From: an uncultured Bacteroidales bacterium
GTDB taxonomy: Bacteria; Bacteroidota; Bacteroidia; Bacteroidales; P3
Length of the DNA: 64,000 bases
Direction of reading: 5' to 3'
Assembly: GCA_947168665.1 (NCBI GenBank)
Contig: CAMVMX010000001.1
Location: 310,001 to 374,000 of the forward strand
Part shown: piece by piece, positions 18,051 to 26,798 of the stretch
Numbering within the stretch: the stretch's first letter is position 1
Layout: the number at the start of each line of letters is the position of its first letter
Made by a program: the position numbers and the translations under genes
The notes under the pieces: generated by a model
What the model saw: only the letters and a program-made list of their open reading frames with translations
What the model was told of the DNA's origin: nothing
The model's database searches: none

Positions 18051-21000
18051 CTACTCTCCCTCACCTTTAGGCGATTGATAGCCATATTTAACGTCAAGAA
18101 TCAGGCGTATATACTCGCCATATATCTCCTCCGCTGTCAGCTTGTCATTGTTCAATGCATTGTACTTCTGAATCAATTTCACCAAATACTCAGGCACCAA
18201 CTCCTCGATATAACCCTTCTCCAGTTTCTCTTTCATCTCCTCTCTCCCTAATTCCCTTCCATATGAATCTTTATATTCTGCATGACCGACTGGCATTGGG
18301 TATATCCAGCAATTGCCATGGTATGGTAATTCGAGACCCAGTTGTATGCCTTTTTCCTTCTTGACCACTATTCTTTCATACTCCTTGAGGCCATGTCCTA
18401 AACCATCTTGATTATACCAGTATTCTTTAATGTCATTAGGACTAATATCAACGAATCGAGGGTATTCCGCACCTTTTTCTATAATATAAAACCAATCATA
18501 GGGATTATTTTCATCTCTTCTGACCGTTACAATCCTACCACACACAAAACTTTCTGGGAGCGCAACAAAATCTTCAACACACAACATTGTATCATCAGAT
18601 AACGATGAATTCTTTTTAAGATTATCTCGTAGTTCATCGGGTATTCTATAACTGGAGTCAATTACCACTGCGACCTTTGTTTCAAACAATTCTTTGGCTG
18701 TTACAGCATCACCATTCAATTTGATGATAGAAGCTTTACCCATTTCATAACCGCTCAAAGGTTGGTAATCCACATTAAGTGGATTTGGCAAAAACCAATT
18801 CTCACGACAAAACCTATAATACTGCTTTTGGAGAGAATCTTTATTGTCATCATTGTTTTTACAGGCATCCTTACATGCTTCCAGTAGTTTTGGGTATGTC
18901 AACCTTAAAATATCAGGTTTCAAATCCTCCCATGTTTTTTGACACCATTCCTCTCCTTGTGGAAGTAAACTGTCGCGAGAGATTGTCAAAAACCTGTCTG
19001 CCTGCCTACAAAAAAGACCCCATTTGTGTACATGTGAAGGTACATTACCACCATTGCTTATTGGAATATCTCGAAGCAATATGCCTTCGTAACTACGTAA
19101 CTCCCCAAAAACCACCTCCATCTCAGAACCAAACTTATTCTCTTCGATATGGAAAAGGAAAAACGGTTCTCCAACATCACCATACGGTTCCCAACCAACT
19201 CTGAAATGCTCCTCTTCAGCAAATGTTTCGTAGGTATCATGCTTTTCCTCCTTACAAAACACCTTTGTCTGATAGGCTGAGGTATAATAGATAGGTACAC
19301 TTTCAACATGTTCAAAAGTCTCATTTATATACGTTTCAACTTTACTCACAATATAATAGGGAACGCTGTCCGTATTTTTCTTCAGTCCCTCCAACTCATC
19401 CTCGTCTATTTCAAACAACTCTCCGAAATGGTCCGTGTCAATCTCGATGGTGACTGTTGTGCCGTGGGCAACATCCTTCGTCTGGTTGGTGCCCTCAATC
19501 GGGCGCTTAAAGTCGATATTTTCCTCTTCGATGGAGCAGAAACTGCCATCCACCGAGGAGCGGAAAACAATCCTCCGGGTTGGCTCTCTGGGGTAATGGG
19601 TGTCGACCGTAAACTCATTCGCGACATAGAATACCGTCTGCAGCCCCAAGCCGAACGCCGCAGTCGGCTGCAGGAAGTATGGCATCTCATTCACCGTGGC
19701 CTCATAGTTCTGGTCTGCCTTGCGGCTGGCCCCCACCTGACTGGTCATCCTTATCAGGCTCTCCTCCGAAATGCCTGTCCCCCAATCCTCGCATATCACC
19801 CGCACCACCTGCTCCTCCTCGTCATATTCCACTTTAAGGTTTATCGGATAGCGGTTGTAGATAGACTGCGGGAGGTCGCTCACAAACTTGATGTCCTCTG
19901 CCGATTTAATGTCACGCTCTGGGTTGGTCAAATGGTATGGGAAGTAGTAATCCCTGTCTTTCCATATCTGCAATTTAGTAGCATCCATGGCGTTTTGCAC
20001 TATCTCACGGATAAACACCCTGCCAGGATTCTCATAAATTGCACCCCCCTTCAGCATCTCGAAAGTGCGTTTGCTTGATATGTCGAAACGGAGATTCCGC
20101 AACTCGGGACGCGTCTCCGACCCTTGGAAATAGATATTTTTCTTATCACTACGCAGCACCGGGGGGAGGCCTCCCAAATCGTCGGGGGCAATGCGGTTCC
20201 AGTTTTGGCTTTGCTTCTCTACCTCTTTCTCCAACATGTCGAACAACTCGCATGCCACGCGGTATGAAGCATCGGTGGGGCAGTCCAGCTCTAACTCAAT
20301 CCGGTTGGGCGAGATAAGCAGATGTTTCACGGACTGGTGCTTGTCGAAATGCGCTTTGGAGGATTCCGGCACCTCTTTCAACGTGGCCATCGTGAATGGA
20401 TTGAAGCGGTTGCTGTCCACATCGAGCAAATCGCCCAAACGGATCATGCAAGCAATGAATCGCGGGTGCACCTTGTCGCCCCGCAAGCCGTCATCCTCCT
20501 GTGGCAACACCATCAACTCATAGAAATCGGCTCCATGCAGGTGTGCCACATCAGCCAGCAACGACAAATAACGCTTCGGGAAAGCATCGCAGTGGAAATC
20601 GTGTGCCATCTTGGCAAACAGGTCGTCCTTTCGGTCCAGATAGTCCTTGCTCCTGTCGCCATGTCCCCCGCGCATCTGCTGCGCAATAATCAGGGTGACG
20701 GCATTGCGCAGCTCCAATGCCCACTTGAAGCTTTCTGTCGGCTCTTTAGGACAATGACTGTGATTCAACAGTAAGTTGGCCGCCGCAGCAATCTGCTTGT
20801 CGGCACTGGCCGTGTATGTCCTCAACAAATCCACCATCTCCGGCTTGTCCCACTCCTCCTCCAAAAATGTGTAGGACATATACATGCCAAGGTCGTGCGT
20901 CAGGCCTCCCATCAATATCAGGAAGGTGTCGGTAGGGCCAAGCCGCTCCACCCTGTCGCGCCCCAACAGCCGCTGGATATTATCCAGCAGAGTCATGGAA

Positions 21001-21173
21001 TGGCTGTCGTCGTGCCGACTATAGTGCGGGAAATACGAAGCAATCGTACTCAACGCATTGTGAAGAGTATCTTTGTTGTACCACCACGAGGCGAGCAACA
21101 GTTTGCAACTGGCATCGGCCTCACACAATGCTTCCAGATGCTTTTCGAGGGAATAGTTCTTTGTGTCCAACAT
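18051..21173 (-). CDS. HD-domain plus GHKL (Hsp90-like) ATPase protein, defence-type candidate
   Basis: 1040 residues from the ATG at 21173; the track start at 21185 is a TTG. The N-terminal third resembles an HD/HD-GYP-like helical domain with HDDSHSMTLLDNI (about residue 55) and LTHDLGMYM (about 95). The middle is a GHKL ATPase: N-box REIVQNAMDATK (about 400), EDWGTGIS (about 475), GASRK, and the lid GLGLQTVF (about 520). The C-terminal 450 residues match nothing I know. It sits alone with its own strong promoter. The 3' part (18.05-19.4 kb) is much AT-richer than the 5' part. An Hsp90-like or MORC-like sensor with an HD effector is the reading I favour; a direct defence role is inference. 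Confidence 0.75.
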   Translation of the reverse strand: MLDTKNYSLEKHLEALCEADASCKLLLASWWYNKDTLHNALSTIASYFPHYSRHDDSHSMTLLDNIQRLLGRDRVERLGPTDTFLILMGGLTHDLGMYMSYTFLEEEWDKPEMVDLLRTYTASADKQIAAAANLLLNHSHCPKEPTESFKWALELRNAVTLIIAQQMRGGHGDRSKDYLDRKDDLFAKMAHDFHCDAFPKRYLSLLADVAHLHGADFYELMVLPQEDDGLRGDKVHPRFIACMIRLGDLLDVDSNRFNPFTMATLKEVPESSKAHFDKHQSVKHLLISPNRIELELDCPTDASYRVACELFDMLEKEVEKQSQNWNRIAPDDLGGLPPVLRSDKKNIYFQGSETRPELRNLRFDISSKRTFEMLKGGAIYENPGRVFIREIVQNAMDATKLQIWKDRDYYFPYHLTNPERDIKSAEDIKFVSDLPQSIYNRYPINLKVEYDEEEQVVRVICEDWGTGISEESLIRMTSQVGASRKADQNYEATVNEMPYFLQPTAAFGLGLQTVFYVANEFTVDTHYPREPTRRIVFRSSVDGSFCSIEEENIDFKRPIEGTNQTKDVAHGTTVTIEIDTDHFGELFEIDEDELEGLKKNTDSVPYYIVSKVETYINETFEHVESVPIYYTSAYQTKVFCKEEKHDTYETFAEEEHFRVGWEPYGDVGEPFFLFHIEENKFGSEMEVVFGELRSYEGILLRDIPISNGGNVPSHVHKWGLFCRQADRFLTISRDSLLPQGEEWCQKTWEDLKPDILRLTYPKLLEACKDACKNNDDNKDSLQKQYYRFCRENWFLPNPLNVDYQPLSGYEMGKASIIKLNGDAVTAKELFETKVAVVIDSSYRIPDELRDNLKKNSSLSDDTMLCVEDFVALPESFVCGRIVTVRRDENNPYDWFYIIEKGAEYPRFVDISPNDIKEYWYNQDGLGHGLKEYERIVVKKEKGIQLGLELPYHGNCWIYPMPVGHAEYKDSYGRELGREEMKEKLEKGYIEELVPEYLVKLIQKYNALNNDKLTAEEIYGEYIRLILDVKYGYQSPKGEGE

Positions 21174-21233
21174 TTTGCGAATCAATTTGATAAAACAGAA
21201 TCATCCTCTTGTTTCCAAGAACAATACAGAATG

Positions 21234-21265
21234 CAAAAATAACTTTATTTTTCCATATTTGCAAA
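21234..21265 (-). promoter_or_regulatory. promoter of the HD/GHKL gene
   Basis: On the minus strand TTTG (21262-21265) is followed after 20 bp by TATTTTTG (21234-21241), an excellent match to the Bacteroidota TTTG-N19-20-TAnnTTTG promoter. The gene start is about 60 bp downstream. Confidence 0.75.
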
Positions 21266-21614
21266 CCGATTTCATCGAATTCACCTACACACCCGGCGCA
21301 CCCCCTCGCCCTGACGCAACCCACCCCCGCCGGCCTCCTCGCCGCCACCCCATTTTCTCTTCCCTTTGCCTGACTTTTTGTTTGGTGTTTACCATCTATT
21401 TGTCACTTGCCAAGAAACAATATTGTGGAGAAATAGAAACCAAATAGAAACAAAATAGAAACAAAGGAGCGGACCTGGAGGTGACTTATATGGTGCCCCA
21501 TCGAGATTGCGCGCGCTCACACAGACATCCCGCGGCCGCCTAAACGGGGCGATGGCAGGGGGGGGCGGCGGCAACGCCACCGAACTGTTCAGCTAAAGGA
21601 AAGGATACAGCACA
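21266..21614. other. gene-free interval with three 11-bp direct repeats
   Basis: This 350-bp gap between the divergent HD/GHKL gene and the lipoprotein remnant holds a C-rich stretch (21290-21350) and then an AT-rich one. Within the latter, AAATAGAAAC occurs three times at an 11-bp period (21431-21462). No tRNA, terminator or protein gene is visible. Confidence 0.6.
21431..21462 (+). repeat. three tandem copies of AAATAGAAAC, 11-bp period
   Basis: Copies start at 21431, 21442 and 21453, each separated by one base. The period is one helical turn, as expected for side-by-side binding of a regulator, though chance slippage is possible. The repeat ends about 150 bp before the lipoprotein remnant's ATG. 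Confidence 0.7.
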
Positions 21615-22117
21615 ATGAAGATGCTTTCGATCAAGACAGCTGCCCTGATGATTGGGGCAGCGGGAATGCTGTGCCTTGCCTCGTGCCAGAAGCAGGGGGG
21701 CGGAGTGGCCCAATTCAGCGCCACCATCGACAATCCCGGCACGTCGCAGGACAAGACTTCCATAGCCATCGTAGAGGACCTGGGAGTGATAAGCTGGCAA
21801 GCGGGCGACGCGATAGCGGTTTACGACAACGCCGGCACCATGGCCGAGCTGACCACCACGGGCTGCGGCACGGGCGCGGACTGCTCGGAGGGACACGATT
21901 TCTACATCTATCTGCCCGCCAACACCTATACCGGCATGACCATCACCCTGAAGGCCACGGACGTCTCCATCTGCGTCAAGACCCTGAACGTGAACAGCTG
22001 GACCCTGGCCCGAGCACCTACTATTCGCTCAACTTCAACGAGGAAAAAGACGGGATCGACCAGGAGCACTGGTTGTACAGATTGCCTGTGCGGTTGACTC
22101 AAAACTTTAACTGGTAG
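21615..22117 (+). pseudogene. frameshifted short lipoprotein, fimbrillin-like remnant
   Basis: The ORF starts as a lipoprotein: MKMLSIKTAALMIGAAGMLC then LASC, a lipobox. It continues with a beta-rich domain containing SWQAGDAIAVYDNAG and IYLPANTYTGM, which resemble fimbrillin-family or similar surface lipoproteins. Near 22010 the sense reading shifts frame: after NSWTLA the natural continuation is STYYSLNFNEEKDG in the next frame, ending at TAG 22115-22117. Without the shift the original frame ends at 22097 in a nonsensical basic tail. Even with the shift repaired it gives only about 167 residues, so it is also probably truncated. A sequencing indel cannot be excluded. Confidence 0.6.
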
Positions 22118-22157
22118 AATGCCGCGGAGGCACGCTTGGCGTGCGCCGCACCCTCGG

Positions 22158-22189
22158 ACGAAGCCCCAGCCAGCAGGCCGGGGCTTCGT
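22158..22189 (+). terminator. hairpin after the lipoprotein remnant, no T-tract
   Basis: A perfect 10-bp stem, ACGAAGCCCC / GGGGCTTCGT, around a 12-nt loop. No T-run follows on either strand, so an intrinsic terminator role is uncertain. Confidence 0.45.
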
Positions 22190-22298
22190 GCTTCCATCCC
22201 GCTGCACGAAAGCCGTGCGGAGCCCTTGCGGCGGGGGCGGCGCGCGGCCTTTGGAGGCATAAATGTGACAGGGTTCTGTTTATTCAAAAAAAAAAGTG

Positions 22299-22306
22299 TA
22301 AATTTG
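22299..22306 (+). promoter_or_regulatory. promoter -7 element of the arc cluster
   Basis: TAAATTTG matches TAnnTTTG, 63 bp before the carbamate kinase ATG. It would drive the arcC cluster. Confidence 0.55.
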
Positions 22307-22369
22307 CACTTTCAAACGCCCTGCGTCTGAAATATATAATAATATAGTAATTAACAAGATACATAGAAA

Positions 22370-23305
22370 ATGAAGAAACTTGCTGTGGTGGCTTTCGGCG
22401 GCAATGCGCTGCTGCGCAGCGGCCAGAAGGGCACTTATCAGGAACAAATAGCTAATGTGGAACAGACTTGCGAGTCGCTGTGTAACCTGCTGAAACGGAA
22501 CTACAATATAGTGATTGGCCATGGCAATGGTCCTCAGGTGGGCAATGTGATGTTGCAGCACGAGGAGGGCAAGCGCGCCGGGATTGAGGCCATGCCGATG
22601 GATTTCTGTGTGGCCGAGACGCAGGGTTCGATAGCGTACCTGATTGAGATGGGGCTGCGCAATGTGATGGCGCGCCACGACATACAGCGCGATGTGGTGA
22701 CACTGGTGACGCAGGTGGCCGTGAATAAGTTCGACCCGATGTTCCAGAACCCCACCAAGCCTGTGGGCCCATACTACACCAAGGAGCAGGCCGACGAGCT
22801 GGCTAAGACGACGGGTGCCGTGTATAAAGAGGACCCGAAGGGACGCGGCTGGCGCAAGGTGGTGGCTTCGCCCAAACCGACCCGCATCAACAACATCAAG
22901 GTGGTGCAGGAGCTGGCCAAAGCCGGCCACATTGTGGTGACAGTTGGCGGCGGCGGCATCCCTGTGGTGGAGGAGAGCGACTATGTGAAGGGTGTGGAGG
23001 CCGTGATCGACAAGGACCTGGCCAGCGCCCTGTGCGCAGTCCAGATCGGCGCCGACGAGTTCTACATCCTGACTGATGTGCCCAAGGTGTATATCAATTT
23101 CCGCAAGGAGAACGAGAAGGCACTGGACACGATCACCGTGGCCGAGGCCAAGGAGTATCTGGAGGCTGGCCATTTTGCCGAAGGCAGCATGGCTCCGAAA
23201 ATCCGCGCCGCCATCATGTTTGTGGAGAACGGCGGCAAAGAGTGCATCATCACCGAGGCAGGCCAGCTGGACAATCCCAACTGCGGCACCCGCATAGTGC
23301 GATAA
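22370..23305 (+). CDS. arcC: carbamate kinase
   Basis: 311-residue amino-acid-kinase-fold enzyme that makes ATP and carbamate from carbamoyl phosphate and ADP. Signature segments: VVAFGGNALL at the N-terminus, IGHGNGPQVGN near residue 50, VVTVGGGGIPVVEE near 210, VIDKDLAS, and GSMAPKIRAA near 280. Length is normal. It is followed by a small membrane protein and then ornithine carbamoyltransferase, forming the ATP-yielding half of the arginine deiminase pathway. Arginine deiminase itself is not in the window. Confidence 0.95.
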   Translation: MKKLAVVAFGGNALLRSGQKGTYQEQIANVEQTCESLCNLLKRNYNIVIGHGNGPQVGNVMLQHEEGKRAGIEAMPMDFCVAETQGSIAYLIEMGLRNVMARHDIQRDVVTLVTQVAVNKFDPMFQNPTKPVGPYYTKEQADELAKTTGAVYKEDPKGRGWRKVVASPKPTRINNIKVVQELAKAGHIVVTVGGGGIPVVEESDYVKGVEAVIDKDLASALCAVQIGADEFYILTDVPKVYINFRKENEKALDTITVAEAKEYLEAGHFAEGSMAPKIRAAIMFVENGGKECIITEAGQLDNPNCGTRIVR

Positions 23306-23327
23306 ACCAAGCAACGGCTAAGAAGTA

Positions 23328-23723
23328 ATGGACAAAGACCCTCAGACATTGTCGGCCCAGCTGCGCCGCTTTATGAAGATGGTGGCAGTGATGGGTGGGG
23401 CGCTGGTGCTGGTGGCGCTGGTGCTGAAACTGGCGGGCGTGCACTATAACGACGCTTTGCTCACCACGGGCTTCGGCACGCTGGCCATCGTAGCTTTCTA
23501 TCTGGGCAAGCTGTTCCCGGCTAAGCCCGACACCCCCATGGCGCAGATATGGAACTTCGGGATGACCCTTACGGGCTACAGCCTGGCCGCAGCGCTGATA
23601 GGGCTGCTGTTTGTGTTGCAGCACTGGCCCGGCGGCAAGATGGTGCTGGCCATAGGCGGTGGGGCGCTGCTGCTGACAGGGCTGATATGGCTGTACTACT
23701 TCCTCCGCCGCAACAAGCAATAG
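23328..23723 (+). CDS. small four-helix membrane protein
   Basis: 131 residues with four predicted membrane helices (about 18-36, 43-60, 78-96 and 103-125) and short loops. The segment [12 protein letters not shown] recalls the HWPG motif of the membrane part of GldL-like proteins, but the match is too short for an assignment. It lies 22 bp after arcC and 29 bp before the carbamoyltransferase, so it is co-transcribed with them. A role in that pathway is possible but unproven. Confidence 0.7.
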   Translation: MDKDPQTLSAQLRRFMKMVAVMGGALVLVALVLKLAGVHYNDALLTTGFGTLAIVAFYLGKLFPAKPDTPMAQIWNFGMTLTGYSLAAALIGLLFVLQHWPGGKMVLAIGGGALLLTGLIWLYYFLRRNKQ

Positions 23724-23752
23724 AGCAATTACAATTTAAATACACAAATACA

Positions 23753-24754
23753 ATGGCTTACAATTTAAGAAACCGCAATTTTCTGAAGATTTTAGACTTC
23801 AGCCCCAAGGAACTTAACTATCTGCTGGATCTGGCCCGCGACCTGAAACGCGCCAAGTATACCGGCACCGAGCAGCCCACGCTGACGGGCAAGAACATCG
23901 CCCTGATTTTCGAGAAGACCTCCACCCGCACACGCTGCGCCTTCGAGGTTGGCGCTAAGGACCAGGGTGCCCACGTGACCTATTTGGGCCCCACCGGCAG
24001 CCAGATCGGCGTGAAGGAGAGCATGAAGGACACAGCCCGCGTGCTGGGTCGCATGTTCGACGGCATCGAGTACCGCGGCTTCAAGCAGGAGACCGTGGAG
24101 GAGCTGGCCAAATACGCTGGTGTGCCCGTGTGGAACGGCTTGACCAACGAGAGCCACCCCACCCAGATTCTGGCCGACTTCCTCACTATGCAGGAGCATG
24201 TTGACAAGCCCCTGAGCCAGGTGACTTTCGCCTACGTGGGCGACGCCCGTTTCAACATGGGCAACAGCCTGATGGTGGGTGGTGCCAAGATGGGCATGGA
24301 TGTGCGCATCATCGCTCCCAAGAAACTGCAGCCCGAAGCCTGGCTGGTGGAAAAGTGCCAGGAGATTGCCAAGGAGACCGGCGCCAAGGTGACCGTGACC
24401 GACGACCCCGTGAAGGGTGTTGAGGGTTGCGACTTCATCTATACCGACGTGTGGGTGAGCATGGGCGAGCCCGCCGAGGTGTGGAAAGAGCGTATCGACA
24501 TGCTGATGCCCTATCAGGTGAACGCCCAGATGATGAAGAACACCGGCAACCCCAAGTGCAAATTCATGCACTGTCTGCCCGCTTACCACAACCTGGAGAC
24601 CCAGGTGGGACGCGATGTGAACAAGCAGTTCGGCCTGGACGGCATCGAGGTGACCGAAGAGGTCTTCGAGAGCGAGAACAGCATCGTCTTCGACGAGGCT
24701 GAGAACCGCATGCACACCATCAAGGCCGTCATGGTTGCAACTCTTGGCGACTAA
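23753..24754 (+). CDS. arcB: ornithine carbamoyltransferase, probably catabolic
   Basis: 333 residues from the ATG at 23753; the track ORF starts inside the previous gene. It catalyses the ornithine/citrulline and carbamoyl phosphate exchange. Carbamoyl-phosphate binding motif [10 protein letters not shown] is near residue 57, and HPTQ, the ornithine loop VSMGEP and HCLPAYH follow in order. The SMG loop marks it as an ornithine enzyme rather than the N-succinylornithine or N-acetylornithine transcarbamylase used for arginine synthesis in some Bacteroidota. Beside arcC it most likely runs in the catabolic direction, making carbamoyl phosphate for ATP. Confidence 0.9.
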   Translation: MAYNLRNRNFLKILDFSPKELNYLLDLARDLKRAKYTGTEQPTLTGKNIALIFEKTSTRTRCAFEVGAKDQGAHVTYLGPTGSQIGVKESMKDTARVLGRMFDGIEYRGFKQETVEELAKYAGVPVWNGLTNESHPTQILADFLTMQEHVDKPLSQVTFAYVGDARFNMGNSLMVGGAKMGMDVRIIAPKKLQPEAWLVEKCQEIAKETGAKVTVTDDPVKGVEGCDFIYTDVWVSMGEPAEVWKERIDMLMPYQVNAQMMKNTGNPKCKFMHCLPAYHNLETQVGRDVNKQFGLDGIEVTEEVFESENSIVFDEAENRMHTIKAVMVATLGD

Positions 24755-24767
24755 GAAATTGTAAAAG

Positions 24768-24821
24768 GTAAAAACTAAAAACTGAAAGTTGCATCGTCCT
24801 CTTTTGGTTTTTAGTTTTTAC
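24768..24821. repeat. AT-rich inverted repeat between arcB and the transporter
   Basis: Left arm GTAAAAACTAAAAAC (24768-24782) and right arm GTTTTTAGTTTTTAC (24807-24821) are perfect complements around a 24-nt spacer. All-A/T pairs make it a poor terminator despite its 15-bp stem. It may reduce transcription into the transporter gene. Confidence 0.7.
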
Positions 24822-24853
24822 TTTTGTTTAAACACATTTATACTTCGAAAACT

Positions 24854-26038
24854 ATGTGGTTCACTAATTTACTTACCAACGGCGGCGTAGGCACAACGGT
24901 GCTGATGCTTGCCGTGTCTATTTTTGCAGGATTGCTGCTGGGCAAAATCAAAGTGAAAGGCATCACCCTGGGCATCACGTGGGTGCTTTTTGTGGGCATT
25001 GGGCTGAGCGCAATCGGTGTGGCGTGCAACCACGACATGCTGCACATCATCAAAGAATTCGGCCTGATACTGTTCGTCACCGCCGTGGGACTGCAAGTGG
25101 GACCCGGATTCTTCCGCTCGTTTAAGAAAGGCGGACTGGCCATGAACCTGATGGCGGTGGTGAACGTGGCCTTGGGAGTCGGCATCACCGTGGTGATAGC
25201 CCACATGGCCAACGAGGAGCTGACCGACATGGCCGGCGTCTACACCGGAGCCATCACCAACACACCGGGTCTCTCCGCCGCACAGCAAGCCGTGGGCGAC
25301 CTCGGCATCGAGGGGGCTTCCGGACGGCTGGCAGCGGGCTATGCCGTGGCCTACCCGCTGGCTGTGGTGGGCATGATTGTATCCTGCCTGCTGCTGCGCT
25401 GGATTTGCCGTGTGGACCTCCAGAAAGAGCCTTCCACCGCCGACGCACCTGCCGCCACTGACTCCGCCCCCAAGAAGGGCAAAGGCGGCATCCTGCTCAT
25501 CCCCGTGTTCGTCATCATCGCCTTGGGCATCCTGCTCGGCTCCATCCCCATCCCCGTGGGCATGAAAGCCCCGGTGAAACTGGGACTGGCCGGAGGCCCG
25601 CTGGTGGTGGCACTGATTGGCGGCTGGCTGGGCGTGAAGAAAGGCTGGTTCAGCACCGACTTCACCGAAGGCCAAGGGGTGCACATGCTGCGCGAAGTGG
25701 GCATTGCCCTCTTCCTGGCAGGCGTGGGCCTCGGAGCCGGCGAGAAATTTGTAGAGACCGTGCAGGTGCACTACATGTGGGTGGTCTACGGTGTCATCAT
25801 CACCATGGTACCCCCCATTCTGGTCACCCTGTTTGGCCGCTGGGTGCTGCACCTCAACTACTGGACTCTCATCGGCTTTATCGGCGGTGCCCACACCGAC
25901 CCGCCCACCCTGGCTTTTGCCAACAACATTGCCCCCGAGGGGTGCAAACTGCCCAACATGGGCTACGCCACCGTCTATCCCCTCACCATGTTCCTGCGTA
26001 TATTCACGGCGCAGCTGCTGGTGCTCATGGCGGTATAA
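24854..26038 (+). CDS. AspT/YidE-family membrane transporter, short form
   Basis: 394 residues from ATG 24854; the track start at 24824 is a TTG. About ten hydrophobic helices form two related halves, with the family's GLQVGPGFF and TGAITNTPGLSAAQQ in the first and GGAHTDPPTLAFANN in the second. The central loop is short (about residues 190-215), without the RCK_C (TrkA-C) domains of typical YidE proteins. AspT-type proteins exchange amino acids with their products. After arcC and arcB, an arginine, citrulline or ornithine exchanger is a reasonable but unproven guess. Confidence 0.75.
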   Translation: MWFTNLLTNGGVGTTVLMLAVSIFAGLLLGKIKVKGITLGITWVLFVGIGLSAIGVACNHDMLHIIKEFGLILFVTAVGLQVGPGFFRSFKKGGLAMNLMAVVNVALGVGITVVIAHMANEELTDMAGVYTGAITNTPGLSAAQQAVGDLGIEGASGRLAAGYAVAYPLAVVGMIVSCLLLRWICRVDLQKEPSTADAPAATDSAPKKGKGGILLIPVFVIIALGILLGSIPIPVGMKAPVKLGLAGGPLVVALIGGWLGVKKGWFSTDFTEGQGVHMLREVGIALFLAGVGLGAGEKFVETVQVHYMWVVYGVIITMVPPILVTLFGRWVLHLNYWTLIGFIGGAHTDPPTLAFANNIAPEGCKLPNMGYATVYPLTMFLRIFTAQLLVLMAV

Positions 26039-26069
26039 CAACATGCAAACAACAAAATCCCCAAAAAAA

Positions 26070-26627
26070 ATGAAAAGAATACTTATCGCAACCGCAATCA
26101 TGTGCCTGGCTCTGCCCCTGTGTGCGCAGACCCCTGCACTCACCACCTCCAAAAAAGCCCCAAAAATGAACAACGGCAAAGGGAAGCAAGAGATGAGGGA
26201 AACACGCAACATGGAGAAGCCCTACGACGAGACCATCAACCCCATGGAACAAATCGACAAGGCACTGGACGAGGCCCGCGCGTCCAACCGTCTGGTGATA
26301 TGCCAGGTAGGGGGCAACTGGTGTCCCTGGTGCTTGAAGTTCAACGCTTTCATCCGCGACAACAAAGAGCTGTCCGAATTGGTCGACAAGAACTTCGTCT
26401 ACATCCATATCAACACCTCTAAGGAAAACAAGAACTACGAAGCCCTCAAACGGCTGGGCAACCCTGGCCGTTTCGGCTACCCCGTCCTCGTAATCCTCGA
26501 CCACGAAGGCCGCGTGATGCACATCCAGAACAGCTCCTATCTGGAGGAAGACAAGTCTTATGACCTCAAGAAAGTAATGGCCTTCTTCCAAAACTGGACA
26601 CCCGAAGCCATCGAGACACTCAAATAG
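26070..26627 (+). CDS. periplasmic thioredoxin-like protein
   Basis: 185 residues from ATG 26070, which begins a signal peptide (MKRILIATAIMCLALPLCAQ). The track ORF starts inside the transporter. The thioredoxin-fold active site is GGNWCPWCLKF (Cys-Pro-Trp-Cys near residue 90), followed by FGYPVLVILDHEG with the cis-proline. This resembles the Thioredoxin_7/DUF255-type proteins. It follows the transporter by 31 bp and precedes a terminator, so it is probably the last gene of the arc operon. Its redox partner is unknown. Confidence 0.85.
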   Translation: MKRILIATAIMCLALPLCAQTPALTTSKKAPKMNNGKGKQEMRETRNMEKPYDETINPMEQIDKALDEARASNRLVICQVGGNWCPWCLKFNAFIRDNKELSELVDKNFVYIHINTSKENKNYEALKRLGNPGRFGYPVLVILDHEGRVMHIQNSSYLEEDKSYDLKKVMAFFQNWTPEAIETLK

Positions 26628-26661
26628 TCCCGCCGCCCCCATGAGCGCGACACACCGACAG

Positions 26662-26698
26662 AGACCGCCCGCACCCAACGGACGGTCTTTGCCTTTTT
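26662..26698 (+). terminator. intrinsic terminator after the thioredoxin-like gene
   Basis: AGACCG-C-CCG pairs with CGG-A-CGGTCT (one mismatch) and is followed by TTGCCTTTTT on the + strand. Confidence 0.65.
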
Positions 26699-26767
26699 CC
26701 ATGACCCGCGTACACCGCTCCGCAAGTGTCCCATCATTTTTTTGCCTACTGATTCAACAAATATTCG

Positions 26768-26775
26768 TATTTTTG
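26768..26775 (+). promoter_or_regulatory. promoter -7 element of the phosphoesterase gene
   Basis: TATTTTTG matches TAnnTTTG, about 24 bp before the lipoprotein ATG. With the terminator just upstream, it starts a new transcription unit. Confidence 0.6.
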
Positions 26776-26798
26776 CAATTATTTTAATGCCTCACACT

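Noticed and set aside
21290-21360. C-rich stretch after the HD/GHKL gene, considered as a tRNA or CRISPR leader
   Set aside because: No cloverleaf can be drawn and there are no repeat-spacer units.
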